DNA from: a virus
Virus record (IMG/VR): IMGVR_UViG_3300025603_001173
Coordinates: 1-31,277 of that record
Direction: 5' to 3' (one strand)
Length of the DNA: 31,277 nt
Shown in pieces: positions 4,738 to 11,111 of this stretch. Each line of letters begins with the position of its first letter. The first letter of the stretch is position 1. Below the pieces are notes generated by a model. The model made no database searches. It was not told the origin of the DNA and worked only from the letters and a program-made list of their open reading frames with translations. Position numbers and translations under genes: made by a program.

Positions 4738-5103
4738 TTATTCGTGTTCGCCAGTTTCTGCACGACCACCATTGTATTTAACACCGTTCTTTACCATACG
4801 ATTTATTGATTGTGGATTTTTGCTAGATTGATCAAAAACAGTAGCAGTAATTACAATTCCGCTAATCAATAGTATGTGAAACGCTGCACTAATGCCAAAG
4901 GCAATAATACTACCCATCATAGCTGCAAAAATACCAGACCAAACAAACGCAAGTGATTGGAATACCATATGTGCTACAATTGGATCAAGTTTTCTGAGTG
5001 GTGAATTTTCAATAGTCATAACACTATTCCATAAATTCTTAGGTGTCGAAAGTAAAAATGAAATTGTAGTTACCATACCGATAGGCTTTACTGAGTTATT
5101 CAT
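4738..5103 (-). CDS. Putative inner membrane protein, 121 aa
   Basis: Starts MNNSVKPIGMVTTISFLLST. Two strong hydrophobic segments, about residues 43-66 (MVFQSLAFVWSGIFAAMMG) and 68-88 (IAFGISAAFHILLISGIVIT), and a hydrophilic tail ending ETGEHE. AAAGGAATATACT precedes ATG 5103. It is co-transcribed with the gene at 5131-5415 from the early promoter at 5442-5469. Early phage membrane proteins of this size often act in superinfection exclusion or envelope remodelling, but no family is recognised. Confidence 0.65.
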   Translation of the reverse strand: MNNSVKPIGMVTTISFLLSTPKNLWNSVMTIENSPLRKLDPIVAHMVFQSLAFVWSGIFAAMMGSIIAFGISAAFHILLISGIVITATVFDQSSKNPQSINRMVKNGVKYNGGRAETGEHE

Positions 5104-5130
5104 AGTATATTCCTTTGTGTGAATAGGATT

Positions 5131-5415
5131 TCATCCTACCTGTTCATCAATAAACCGAACTAGATCTTCTACAAAAACATCTTCAATGATCTTATCTACA
5201 ATTAGTTGCATTTTACGCACTCGCATAAATTTCAGAATGTAAAGGTCTTTGCCTTCATCAAGGCTAACCTTCACGGTGCCTTTCCAACGAACAGAACCTG
5301 ATGTCTTGAATGACAAGCCATCAGAATGCGCGGTAAGATTTTTAGCACCCCAAGCACCTAGTGCCCAGAAGTCAATTGTTTTAATTTGTTGATGGATGGT
5401 TTTTGCAATTGTCAT
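5131..5415 (-). CDS. Conserved phage hypothetical protein, 94 aa
   Basis: Starts MTIAKTIHQQIKTIDFWALG, followed by AWGAKNL, then SFKTSGSVRWKGTVKVSLDEG and YILKFMRVRK, and ending VEDLVRFIDEQVG. This pattern (AWGAKN, KG.V.V.L..G.DLY, DVFVEDLV..ID..VG) recurs in small proteins of many large phages as I recall, without a known function. First gene after the early promoter at 5442-5469; GGAAACCGATATGAC around the start gives a ribosome binding site. Confidence 0.7.
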   Translation of the reverse strand: MTIAKTIHQQIKTIDFWALGAWGAKNLTAHSDGLSFKTSGSVRWKGTVKVSLDEGKDLYILKFMRVRKMQLIVDKIIEDVFVEDLVRFIDEQVG

Positions 5416-5441
5416 ATCGGTTTCCTTTATCCGTTATGTAC

Positions 5442-5469
5442 ATTATAATCCGATTGGAGTGTTTGTCAA
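5442..5469 (-). promoter_or_regulatory. Early promoter, near-consensus
   Basis: TTGACA at 5464-5469, 16 nt spacer, -10 TATAAT at 5442-5447. The TGA of the -35 is the stop of the gene at 5466-5684. Confidence 0.85.
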
Positions 5470-5684
5470 CATATCTTTTTAGTTGTTGTATCACAAGTAA
5501 ATTCAAGGCCGCAGCTTTGTGTGATATAGAAATTAGGCTTTGTATCTTTGTATAGAGTCATCTTTATAAAACCAGGTAGAATGACATTGATCTTAGTCTT
5601 TTCGGTTTTAGTTAACTCAGCCTCGGTTTCGCGGCCAGTATCGGTGCAGCAAACAGTCACCATTGTTTTAGAGTTGTAGTTCAA
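5466..5684 (-). CDS. Hypothetical protein, 72 aa, probable TTG start
   Basis: Starts (with TTG) MNYNSKTMVTVCCTDTGRE. The TTG at 5684 has AAAGGA eight nt upstream, whereas the internal ATG at 5663 has none, so I prefer TTG. Cysteines at CC, SC, TC and the C-terminal IC are notable. It lies 4 nt after the HD hydrolase gene and is probably co-transcribed from the late promoter at 6318-6325. Not recognised. Confidence 0.5.
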   Translation of the reverse strand: MNYNSKTMVTVCCTDTGRETEAELTKTEKTKINVILPGFIKMTLYKDTKPNFYITQSCGLEFTCDTTTKKIC

Positions 5685-5688
5685 AATC

Positions 5689-6297
5689 TCAATCCTTTAA
5701 TAATGAATCTTCCATGCTCCAATCAGACTTTACCCCAAGAGCTTCTCCAAGAGCATTTAGTGATCTGATGTATCGTTGTGCTATTGATGTATAATTTTCA
5801 GGCAGATCAGCCTTTACACCAAGTTTTTTTGCTATCGTTGTGATGCTTTTCTTATATTTTTCTTGAGAAGCAGCTTTCTTTTCTGGGTCCCAAGTAGACT
5901 TATCGCCAGTAAAGTTCATATAGTTGTCAGCGTATTTTACCATCATTGCACGTTTATTACCGCTTGAAATGATACGTTGAATATTATCAGCATATGACAT
6001 TGACTTATCTTTAGTCAAAAGCTTTACAGCATCTAAGATTTCATCATCAAAACCTAGTTTTTTGAGTTCTGCTTCTTTATACGGTGTATCTTCAATAACA
6101 TCATGAAGAAGCGCAGCCATATAGGCCTTCTGATCAAACTGCGATCCAAAAACCTTTTTACCTACATCAGCAACTGCTTTGGGATGGGTCCAATATGGCC
6201 GTGATCCGTATTTTTGACCAGCATGCGCAGTTTTGATAAACTCAAGTGCCTTTTGCTTATTCATATTCTCAGTAAGATGCTCTGTGAAGCTTTTCAT
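5689..6297 (-). CDS. SpoT/MESH1-like HD hydrolase with capsid-targeting-like N-terminus, 202 aa
   Basis: Residues about 15-130 carry the full set of motifs of (p)ppGpp hydrolases: H25xxQ, RPYWTHP (H38), AALLHDVIEDT (H65-D66, E69-D70), a LGF and LLT segment, and KYADNYMNF (D124, N128). In the RelA/SpoT family these bind Mn2+ and remove the 3' pyrophosphate of (p)ppGpp; no synthetase or regulatory domain is present, as in small alarmone hydrolases. The first ten residues MKSFTEHLTE resemble T4 head-targeting peptides cleaved by the prohead protease after (L/I)xE. A consensus late promoter lies 21 nt before the ATG. Inference: the enzyme is packaged in the head and injected with the DNA. Another HD phosphohydrolase substrate is possible. 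Confidence 0.8.
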   Translation of the reverse strand: MKSFTEHLTENMNKQKALEFIKTAHAGQKYGSRPYWTHPKAVADVGKKVFGSQFDQKAYMAALLHDVIEDTPYKEAELKKLGFDDEILDAVKLLTKDKSMSYADNIQRIISSGNKRAMMVKYADNYMNFTGDKSTWDPEKKAASQEKYKKSITTIAKKLGVKADLPENYTSIAQRYIRSLNALGEALGVKSDWSMEDSLLKD

Positions 6298-6317
6298 TTT
6301 GGATACCTTTTTACAGA

Positions 6318-6325
6318 TATTTATA
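6318..6325 (-). promoter_or_regulatory. T4-type late promoter
   Basis: TATAAATA on the minus strand 21 nt before the HD hydrolase ATG, just after the end of the SHMT gene. Confidence 0.75.
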
Positions 6326-6334
6326 ATTAGTAGT

Positions 6335-7486
6335 TTATTCTAAAATATCTGCAATTTTATGCGCTAGTTTACGGAACCAAATATCGTCATATCCACGAGT
6401 AGTTTCTGCCGCAGTGCCAATTCTTATACCACTTGTCTCTACAAAACTGCGAGGATCATTAGGTATACCATTTTTATTTACTGTAATGCCATTTTTCTCA
6501 AGTAAATCTGCTGCTTGTTTACCACTGTATTTACTATTGCTTAAATCCATTAGAATAATGTGCGAGTCTGTGCCATTGGTCTGAACGGGCAGATCACGCT
6601 GCCTAAAAACATCGCACATTGCTTTGGCATTTTGTACAACTTGTTTAGTATATTCTTCATATTCAGGTGTATCTGCCTCAATAAAACATTGTGCTTTAGC
6701 TGCAATAATATGCATTAGTGGCCCACCCTGAGTTCCAGGAAAAATAGCACTGTTAATTTTACGAGTAAGTTCTTCGTTGTTCCAAAGAATAATACCGCCG
6801 CGAGGACCACGCAGTGTCTTATGTGTCGTACTTGTAACAACATCGGCATAAGGTACAGGATTGGGATATACTCCACCTGCAATAAGACCTGAATAGTGTG
6901 CCATGTCAACTACAAGATACGCACCTACTGTATCAGCAATAGCACGAAACTTTGCCCAGTCAATTTCACGTGGATATGCGCTTGCTCCTGCTACAATAAC
7001 ATCTGGGTTTACTTCAACCGCCTGACGCGCAATAGCATCATAGTCTAAAAAGCCTGCTTCATCTACACCATATGCATAGCAGTCATAAATCTTACCTGAA
7101 ATGTTGTGTTGACTGCCGTGGGACAAATGACCGCCGCTTGCTAAGTCCATTCCTAACAATTTATCACCTGGTTTCATTAGTGCTTGATATACTGCTGTGT
7201 TAGCGTTAGCACCTGAGTGAGGTTGTACGTTTGCAAAATTGGCGCCATACAATTTACATACAGAGTCAATAGCAAGTTGCTCAATATCATCGCAGTTTTC
7301 ACAACCATTATAATATCGTTTTCCAGGATAACCTTCAGCATATTTATTGGTAAATTTACTACCTGATAGTGACATAACAGCATCACTTGCAAAATTTTCA
7401 CTTGCAATTAATTCTATAGTAGAAGCCTGTCTACGCAGTTCGTTTTGTAAAATTTTACTGATTCGTTCATCTGTTTTCATTGCCAT
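6335..7486 (-). CDS. glyA: Serine hydroxymethyltransferase (SHMT), 383 aa
   Basis: PLP enzyme converting serine and tetrahydrofolate to glycine and 5,10-methylene-THF, the one-carbon donor for thymidylate and hydroxymethyl-pyrimidine synthesis. Visible family motifs: [47 protein letters not shown] (residues 194-200), and the PLP lysine K223 in [13 protein letters not shown]. It is shorter than bacterial GlyA (about 417 aa), mainly through a compact C-terminal domain that still keeps [21 protein letters not shown] precedes ATG 7486. It follows the gene at 7526-7735 on the same strand. Likely serves phage nucleotide synthesis, which fits the dCMP deaminase and modification genes on the right. 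Confidence 0.95.
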   Translation of the reverse strand: MAMKTDERISKILQNELRRQASTIELIASENFASDAVMSLSGSKFTNKYAEGYPGKRYYNGCENCDDIEQLAIDSVCKLYGANFANVQPHSGANANTAVYQALMKPGDKLLGMDLASGGHLSHGSQHNISGKIYDCYAYGVDEAGFLDYDAIARQAVEVNPDVIVAGASAYPREIDWAKFRAIADTVGAYLVVDMAHYSGLIAGGVYPNPVPYADVVTSTTHKTLRGPRGGIILWNNEELTRKINSAIFPGTQGGPLMHIIAAKAQCFIEADTPEYEEYTKQVVQNAKAMCDVFRQRDLPVQTNGTDSHIILMDLSNSKYSGKQAADLLEKNGITVNKNGIPNDPRSFVETSGIRIGTAAETTRGYDDIWFRKLAHKIADILE

Positions 7487-7525
7487 AAATCCTCATATAA
7501 TATTGGTTTGGGTCGAAAAATTCTA

Positions 7526-7735
7526 TTAGTCTACTGCCTTAATATATTCAATGTAATCACTGCTTAACATGACGGTAGACATATAAAAGCGCTTTTTAAA
7601 TTCTTCCTTTGAAATTAATTCCTGATTAAAAGAATACTCATAATTTTTTCTATCCCATCCATCAGGATCAAGCACATTTACTTTAGGGAACCGTTCTTGT
7701 ATTTCTGCTAGCCATTTTTGCGATGTTTTCATCAT
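7526..7735 (-). CDS. Hypothetical protein, 69 aa
   Basis: Starts MMKTSQKWLAEIQERFPKVN, with LDPDGWDR and an aromatic-rich second half (YEYSFNQELISKEEFKKRFY). Short phage proteins with LDPDGWDR are familiar, but without known function. The ATG at 7735 overlaps the TGA of the preceding 51-aa ORF (ATGA), so translation is coupled; ATG 7732 is an alternative start. Confidence 0.65.
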   Translation of the reverse strand: MMKTSQKWLAEIQERFPKVNVLDPDGWDRKNYEYSFNQELISKEEFKKRFYMSTVMLSSDYIEYIKAVD

Positions 7736-7887
7736 TTATTCTTTTCCCATACTGTAAAGAAGAAATTAGTCTCGGCCAGATCTTCCTTGTAATTCCAAAA
7801 CATCTTTTTCTTTATTTTTGGTAGTGTATCAAACCACACCCAAAATTCTTTTTTGAACTTTGGATAATCAGGGTGTTTTGGGCTCAT
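7732..7887 (-). CDS. Small aromatic-rich protein, 51 aa
   Basis: Starts MSPKHPDYPKFKKEFWVWFD and ends NFFFTVWEKNK; basic and very rich in Phe, Trp and Lys. It overlaps the TilS-like gene by 20 nt upstream and the next gene by ATGA downstream, which supports it as a translated member of this overlapping early operon. No family recognised. Confidence 0.55.
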   Translation of the reverse strand: MSPKHPDYPKFKKEFWVWFDTLPKIKKKMFWNYKEDLAETNFFFTVWEKNK

Positions 7888-8485
7888 CTGCTACTACCTT
7901 TTTGCGAATAACCTTGTGGATGCCAGGATTCAAAACTAAAACTTTTGGCATCAGTTCTTGTCTGATAAAGTTTCTCATGTATTTTGTGTCATCGTTTGAT
8001 GCATCTTCAATCCAATGAACATTTTTATTTCTACACCAGTTAGTAAATTCAGATTTTCGATTGAGTCGGAAAGGTCTGATAACATTTTGATTTTGATATG
8101 GAATAATCTTACCTTCACCGTGCATACTAGACCAAAGCCAAGTTTCAGTACAATCATCAAGATGATGGCATGTGATAACTGTTTCATCAAAACTATGAAA
8201 CCATTCATAGCGCTGATTGCGCCAATATTCTTCCCACGATTCCCTATTATCCTTTGATTGTGTGATCTCACCAATCTTCAATTTTGTCTTTGGATATTTA
8301 ATACCCAAACCATAGATATCAGAAAGAAACTCTCTAGCACCTTTTGAAGTTTCAGTACCATGATCAAAGAATAGCAAATTGACTTTATGATTCTGCATCA
8401 AGAAGTCAGCTACAGCCATAGAATCCACACCACCAGAACAGGCAAGATATATCTCACGATCAAGTTTTCCTTGGATTGTGATCAT
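7868..8485 (-). CDS. tilS: tRNA(Ile)-lysidine synthetase-like PP-loop ATPase, 205 aa
   Basis: TilS uses ATP to attach lysine to C34 of tRNA-Ile2 (CAU), changing its decoding from AUG to AUA. Motifs: PP-loop SGGVDS (residues 17-22), FFDHGT, CHHLDDCTETWL, VIRPF, HWIEDASNDDTKYMRN and FIRQELMP. Only the N-terminal catalytic domain is present (E. coli TilS is about 430 aa), as in minimal TilS proteins. I start at ATG 8485; TTG 8503 in frame would add six residues. The phage array contains a CAU-anticodon tRNA, a natural partner. It is in the early operon from the promoter at 8587-8615. Confidence 0.85.
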   Translation of the reverse strand: MITIQGKLDREIYLACSGGVDSMAVADFLMQNHKVNLLFFDHGTETSKGAREFLSDIYGLGIKYPKTKLKIGEITQSKDNRESWEEYWRNQRYEWFHSFDETVITCHHLDDCTETWLWSSMHGEGKIIPYQNQNVIRPFRLNRKSEFTNWCRNKNVHWIEDASNDDTKYMRNFIRQELMPKVLVLNPGIHKVIRKKVVADEPKTP

Positions 8486-8486
8486 T

Positions 8487-8552
8487 TTATGAATTAGCCT
8501 CAACTTGATCTAGCAGATGCTGAATAAATGCGTGATATTCTTCGATAGTCAT
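8487..8552 (-). CDS. 21-aa peptide upstream of tilS
   Basis: MTIEEYHAFIQHLLDQVEAN plus Ser, an acidic helix-like peptide ending 1 nt before the tilS ATG. An AAGGAT lies 12 nt upstream, next to an in-frame ATG-TAA at 8559. It may couple translation to tilS. Weakly supported as a protein. Confidence 0.35.
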   Translation of the reverse strand: MTIEEYHAFIQHLLDQVEANS

Positions 8553-8586
8553 TTACATGGTATATCCTTAATCATCTTATATTAGT

Positions 8587-8615
8587 ATATTATTCAGATT
8601 CAGGTACTAGGTCAA
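8587..8615 (-). promoter_or_regulatory. Early promoter
   Basis: TTGACC at 8610-8615, 17 nt spacer with a diverged CTGAATCTGAA, -10 TAATAT at 8587-8592. The TGA of the -35 is the stop of the gene at 8612-9031. It drives tilS through SHMT. Confidence 0.75.
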
Positions 8616-9031
8616 CCGTTTTGTTGCTGCGCTACCCGCGCGCGCAGGCCACTTGAACTAAATCTATGGTCTCGCTTATTGAAATATAAGTCAATATTTC
8701 GGCGAGTACAAATTGTTTTACCGGTGAAATCTTTATCCTTGTATTCTTCACCTAGTATACGAACATCTATTGGAAACATCTCTAAGATATCTTCCAAATC
8801 TTGCTCAGTCTGATAAGTAATAATCTCATCTACATATTCTACTGCGGATAATTGAATATATCGTTCTACCAATGTTTGAACAGGTTTATTTTTTTCTGGT
8901 CGATCTATTGTAGGATCTGTCTGTAGTGCACAGATAAGATAATCGCATTGTGTTTTTGCTTCCCTTAACATCATCACATGACCTGCGTGTAGCAAATCAA
9001 AGCAAGAAGTAACAAGTCCAATTCGTTTCAT
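8612..9031 (-). CDS. Cytidylyltransferase-like nucleotidyltransferase, 139 aa
   Basis: N-terminal TSCFDLLHAGHV (residues 8-19, HAGH at 15-18) is the nucleotide-binding motif of the TagD/RfaE-type nucleotidyltransferases; PVQTLVERYIQLSAVEYVDEI and the C-terminal HRFSSSGLR (the SSxxxR signature) also fit. These enzymes transfer CMP or AMP to a phosphorylated alcohol or sugar (glycerol-3-phosphate, heptose-phosphate). The substrate is not readable here. ATG 9031 overlaps the TGA of the phosphomannomutase gene (ATGA), so the two enzymes are coupled and may serve one activated-sugar pathway. Confidence 0.85.
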   Translation of the reverse strand: MKRIGLVTSCFDLLHAGHVMMLREAKTQCDYLICALQTDPTIDRPEKNKPVQTLVERYIQLSAVEYVDEIITYQTEQDLEDILEMFPIDVRILGEEYKDKDFTGKTICTRRNIDLYFNKRDHRFSSSGLRARVAQQQNG

Positions 9032-9750
9032 TCACATACTCCTGATTTCACAAAATAATCTAGTATTTCATATGTATCTTGCCATGTTTTTACTTTATAA
9101 TTATGATCACATTTCATTGCGATATCATAGTCATTATAACCCGGCATGATCTGATCCCCAAAATAGTAAAAAGTGCAAGTTGGGAATATAGTTTTCAAAT
9201 ATGAAAGTGTTTGTGTTTTACCCTTACCTACTGGAAAGATATCTAATCCAGTTTCCCCGCCTATATAAGCATCAAGCATGTCTGGGAATCTTGCATTTAG
9301 CTTATTTAGAATTGCCTCACGTTCGCGTGTTTGTTTGTCCCAACGGATATATTCATGGCGTTGTTCTAATGTACAGTTACGGCCTGGGACTGATATATTT
9401 ACCATACCATTACGTAGTTCCACATGCCGGCCAGTTTTGTGTTTGAAATTTGATTTAGAAACTATTTCATCTAACATATTCAACAAATCTGCTGTGGGTT
9501 CCCACGAATTCCTATGGATAAGTCGGTCCTGTTGCCAGAGCTCATTTCCTGCGCAATTAAATGAATATAGTGCCAGATTATATGTATCCTCACCTATCTG
9601 TTCAAGTGTCTTAGGCTTATCACTTCCAGTTACATAGCATACACTATTTGTCCGGCAAAAATCATTAAAAAATTCTTTAAAGTTAGAATCAATTGGTTGC
9701 CTACTTGCAGTAACGGTGCCATCAATATCGAAGATGAACATTTTTTTCAT
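9028..9750 (-). CDS. Eukaryotic-type phosphomannomutase (HAD family), 240 aa
   Basis: Interconverts mannose-6-phosphate and mannose-1-phosphate, the precursor of GDP-mannose. It starts with the HAD motif FDIDGTVT (D8, D10), then VTGSDKPKTLEQIG, the cap with RHVELRNGMVNISVPGR, then YIGGETGLDIFPVGKGKTQTL and YYFGDQIMPGYNDYDIA. This order is that of PMM1/PMM2 of eukaryotes (about 246-260 aa), not the bacterial ManB fold. A good AAAGGAAAA site precedes ATG 9750. Together with the coupled nucleotidyltransferase it suggests production of an activated sugar for the glycosyltransferases near 23.5-30.6 kb (inference). Confidence 0.85.
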   Translation of the reverse strand: MKKMFIFDIDGTVTASRQPIDSNFKEFFNDFCRTNSVCYVTGSDKPKTLEQIGEDTYNLALYSFNCAGNELWQQDRLIHRNSWEPTADLLNMLDEIVSKSNFKHKTGRHVELRNGMVNISVPGRNCTLEQRHEYIRWDKQTREREAILNKLNARFPDMLDAYIGGETGLDIFPVGKGKTQTLSYLKTIFPTCTFYYFGDQIMPGYNDYDIAMKCDHNYKVKTWQDTYEILDYFVKSGVCE

Positions 9751-9814
9751 AATATAAATTTTCCTTTACAATTTATCTACCCAATGAGTACAATCATCAT
9801 GCGGATCATCAACT

Positions 9815-10405
9815 TTATATATTTGTATGTTCTGCAAATGCACAGTAATTAACATATTTATTGATTTCATCCAGAGCATCTTCAATATGGTCAAATCTGT
9901 GACTGCCGTCAGCATAGTGTACCATGGGGAAACCCTCAAAGAGCTCACGAGTCTTGAACGAGTCAATTACATCATCACCCATATCAAGTATAACCAGTGG
10001 CATATAGTCATAATCAGAATCATATGATTTGCAATGCATATATGAGAGAGCCGAGCTTAGCTCAAAGCTACCATTTGTTTTTGTGCTATGATTTGTTTGA
10101 ATACCTACATATTTTTGTAACATATGAGTAGGATCATAACAAGGATTAATGATGACTGACGGAATTCCCAATTTAAAGCCCATTTCAGCAGCCCAATAGC
10201 CGCCGAGCGAAGTACCTACAATAACTGTATCATCCCTATCAGCGTCCGATAGTTGATCTAATAGATCACTGCAAATTTCAGAGTATGTTCCAAGTGAATT
10301 ATAGGTGATACCGATAACATTACCAATTTTGGCAAGTGCTTTTACCTTTTCATTATTAGGGTCAAAAGCAGAGTTGAAGCCGTGTAGATATACGATAGAA
10401 GTCAT
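9815..10405 (-). CDS. YqiA/UPF0227-like alpha/beta hydrolase, 196 aa
   Basis: A small esterase-type fold: MTSIVYLHGFNSAF (oxyanion region), nucleophile elbow GTSLGGYWA (Ser66), IINPCYDP, an acid in DMGDDVID (about 141-148) and the catalytic His in ADGSHRF (H169). This matches the YqiA/YcfP family, length about 190. The natural substrate of these esterases is unknown. First gene of the operon from the early promoter at 10426-10454, followed by the phosphomannomutase about 65 nt downstream. Confidence 0.8.
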   Translation of the reverse strand: MTSIVYLHGFNSAFDPNNEKVKALAKIGNVIGITYNSLGTYSEICSDLLDQLSDADRDDTVIVGTSLGGYWAAEMGFKLGIPSVIINPCYDPTHMLQKYVGIQTNHSTKTNGSFELSSALSYMHCKSYDSDYDYMPLVILDMGDDVIDSFKTRELFEGFPMVHYADGSHRFDHIEDALDEINKYVNYCAFAEHTNI

Positions 10406-10425
10406 GTTTGTCTCCTTATAATAGT

Positions 10426-10454
10426 AATGTATACCGATTCGAGATAAATGTCAA
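10426..10454 (-). promoter_or_regulatory. Early promoter
   Basis: TTGACA at 10449-10454, 17 nt spacer with TCGAATCGGTA, -10 TACATT at 10426-10431. It follows directly after the TAG of the gene at 10455-11072. Confidence 0.75.
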
Positions 10455-11072
10455 CTACTTTTTGTAGATCGGTAAATTTGGTGTTCCCATAGCTGCTTTG
10501 AGATGCATTTCACCATCTAGTTCTCTGATGTAGAAATATGGTCGCATTTTTGGAAATTTATCGTAGGTAAATTTGTCTTTTTCATCGAGATTTTCTGGTC
10601 CAAACTCAGCCACTGTAAGAATTTTATCACCACTGATTTTAGATAACTGCGCTGGTGTCAACAAAAAGTTTTTTAGTTCATCCCATGGTACTGCATTAAT
10701 CATAGTTGCCAGTGCAGGCCCTGATTTTTCACCATAAGATACACCAAGTGAAGCTTTAAAAATGTCACCTACAATTTTTTTACCAAGATCAGAACCATCT
10801 GTGGCAATTGCAACACTCTTACGGCCACCTTTGTCTTTGTAAAAAGCAGCTGCAACAAGCTTGTCACCTTTTGTATATAGTTTCCAAAACGGCAACTTAT
10901 CGATCATATCCTGCTTAGAGCCAAAGCCAGAACCTTTAATACCACCAATTGGCGCATAAGATTTCTGTAAAATATTCCAAGCTTGATCTACCCACTGTTC
11001 TCTTTGCGGCTTTGATTCTGCACCGATAAAGTTCTTATAGTTCTCAGTGATATGTTGCTTGAAAGAAAGCAT
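10455..11072 (-). CDS. Late protein with capsid-targeting-like N-terminus, 205 aa
   Basis: The first ten residues MLSFKQHITE match the pattern of the HD hydrolase N-terminus (xxSFxxHxTEN) and of T4 internal head proteins, with a predicted prohead protease cut after ITE. The body contains SYAPIGGIKGSGFGSKQDMI, PFWKLYTKGDKLVAAAFYKD, GGRKSVAIATDGSDLGKK and ends with an aromatic segment (MRPYFYIREL). I recall this body (GIKG.GF, VA.A.YKDK.GRK) as a recurring family of marine phages with no assigned activity; a GNAT-like fold is a guess. TATAAATA lies 31 nt before the ATG, so it is a late gene. Probably an internal virion protein. Confidence 0.7.
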   Translation of the reverse strand: MLSFKQHITENYKNFIGAESKPQREQWVDQAWNILQKSYAPIGGIKGSGFGSKQDMIDKLPFWKLYTKGDKLVAAAFYKDKGGRKSVAIATDGSDLGKKIVGDIFKASLGVSYGEKSGPALATMINAVPWDELKNFLLTPAQLSKISGDKILTVAEFGPENLDEKDKFTYDKFPKMRPYFYIRELDGEMHLKAAMGTPNLPIYKK

Positions 11073-11102
11073 AGAGTAACTCCTTTTCCAATTATTTCTT
11101 TC

Positions 11103-11110
11103 TATTTATA
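11103..11110 (-). promoter_or_regulatory. T4-type late promoter
   Basis: TATAAATA on the minus strand, 31 nt before ATG 11072; it abuts the stop codon of the CCA-adding enzyme gene. Confidence 0.75.
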
Positions 11111-11111
11111 T

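Noticed and set aside
9766-9966. Minus-strand ORF of 66 codons overlapping the YqiA-like gene end
   Set aside because: It mostly lies in another frame of the hydrolase gene. A shorter start would leave a 29-aa peptide ending DDCTHWVDKL, but no ribosome binding site is visible.
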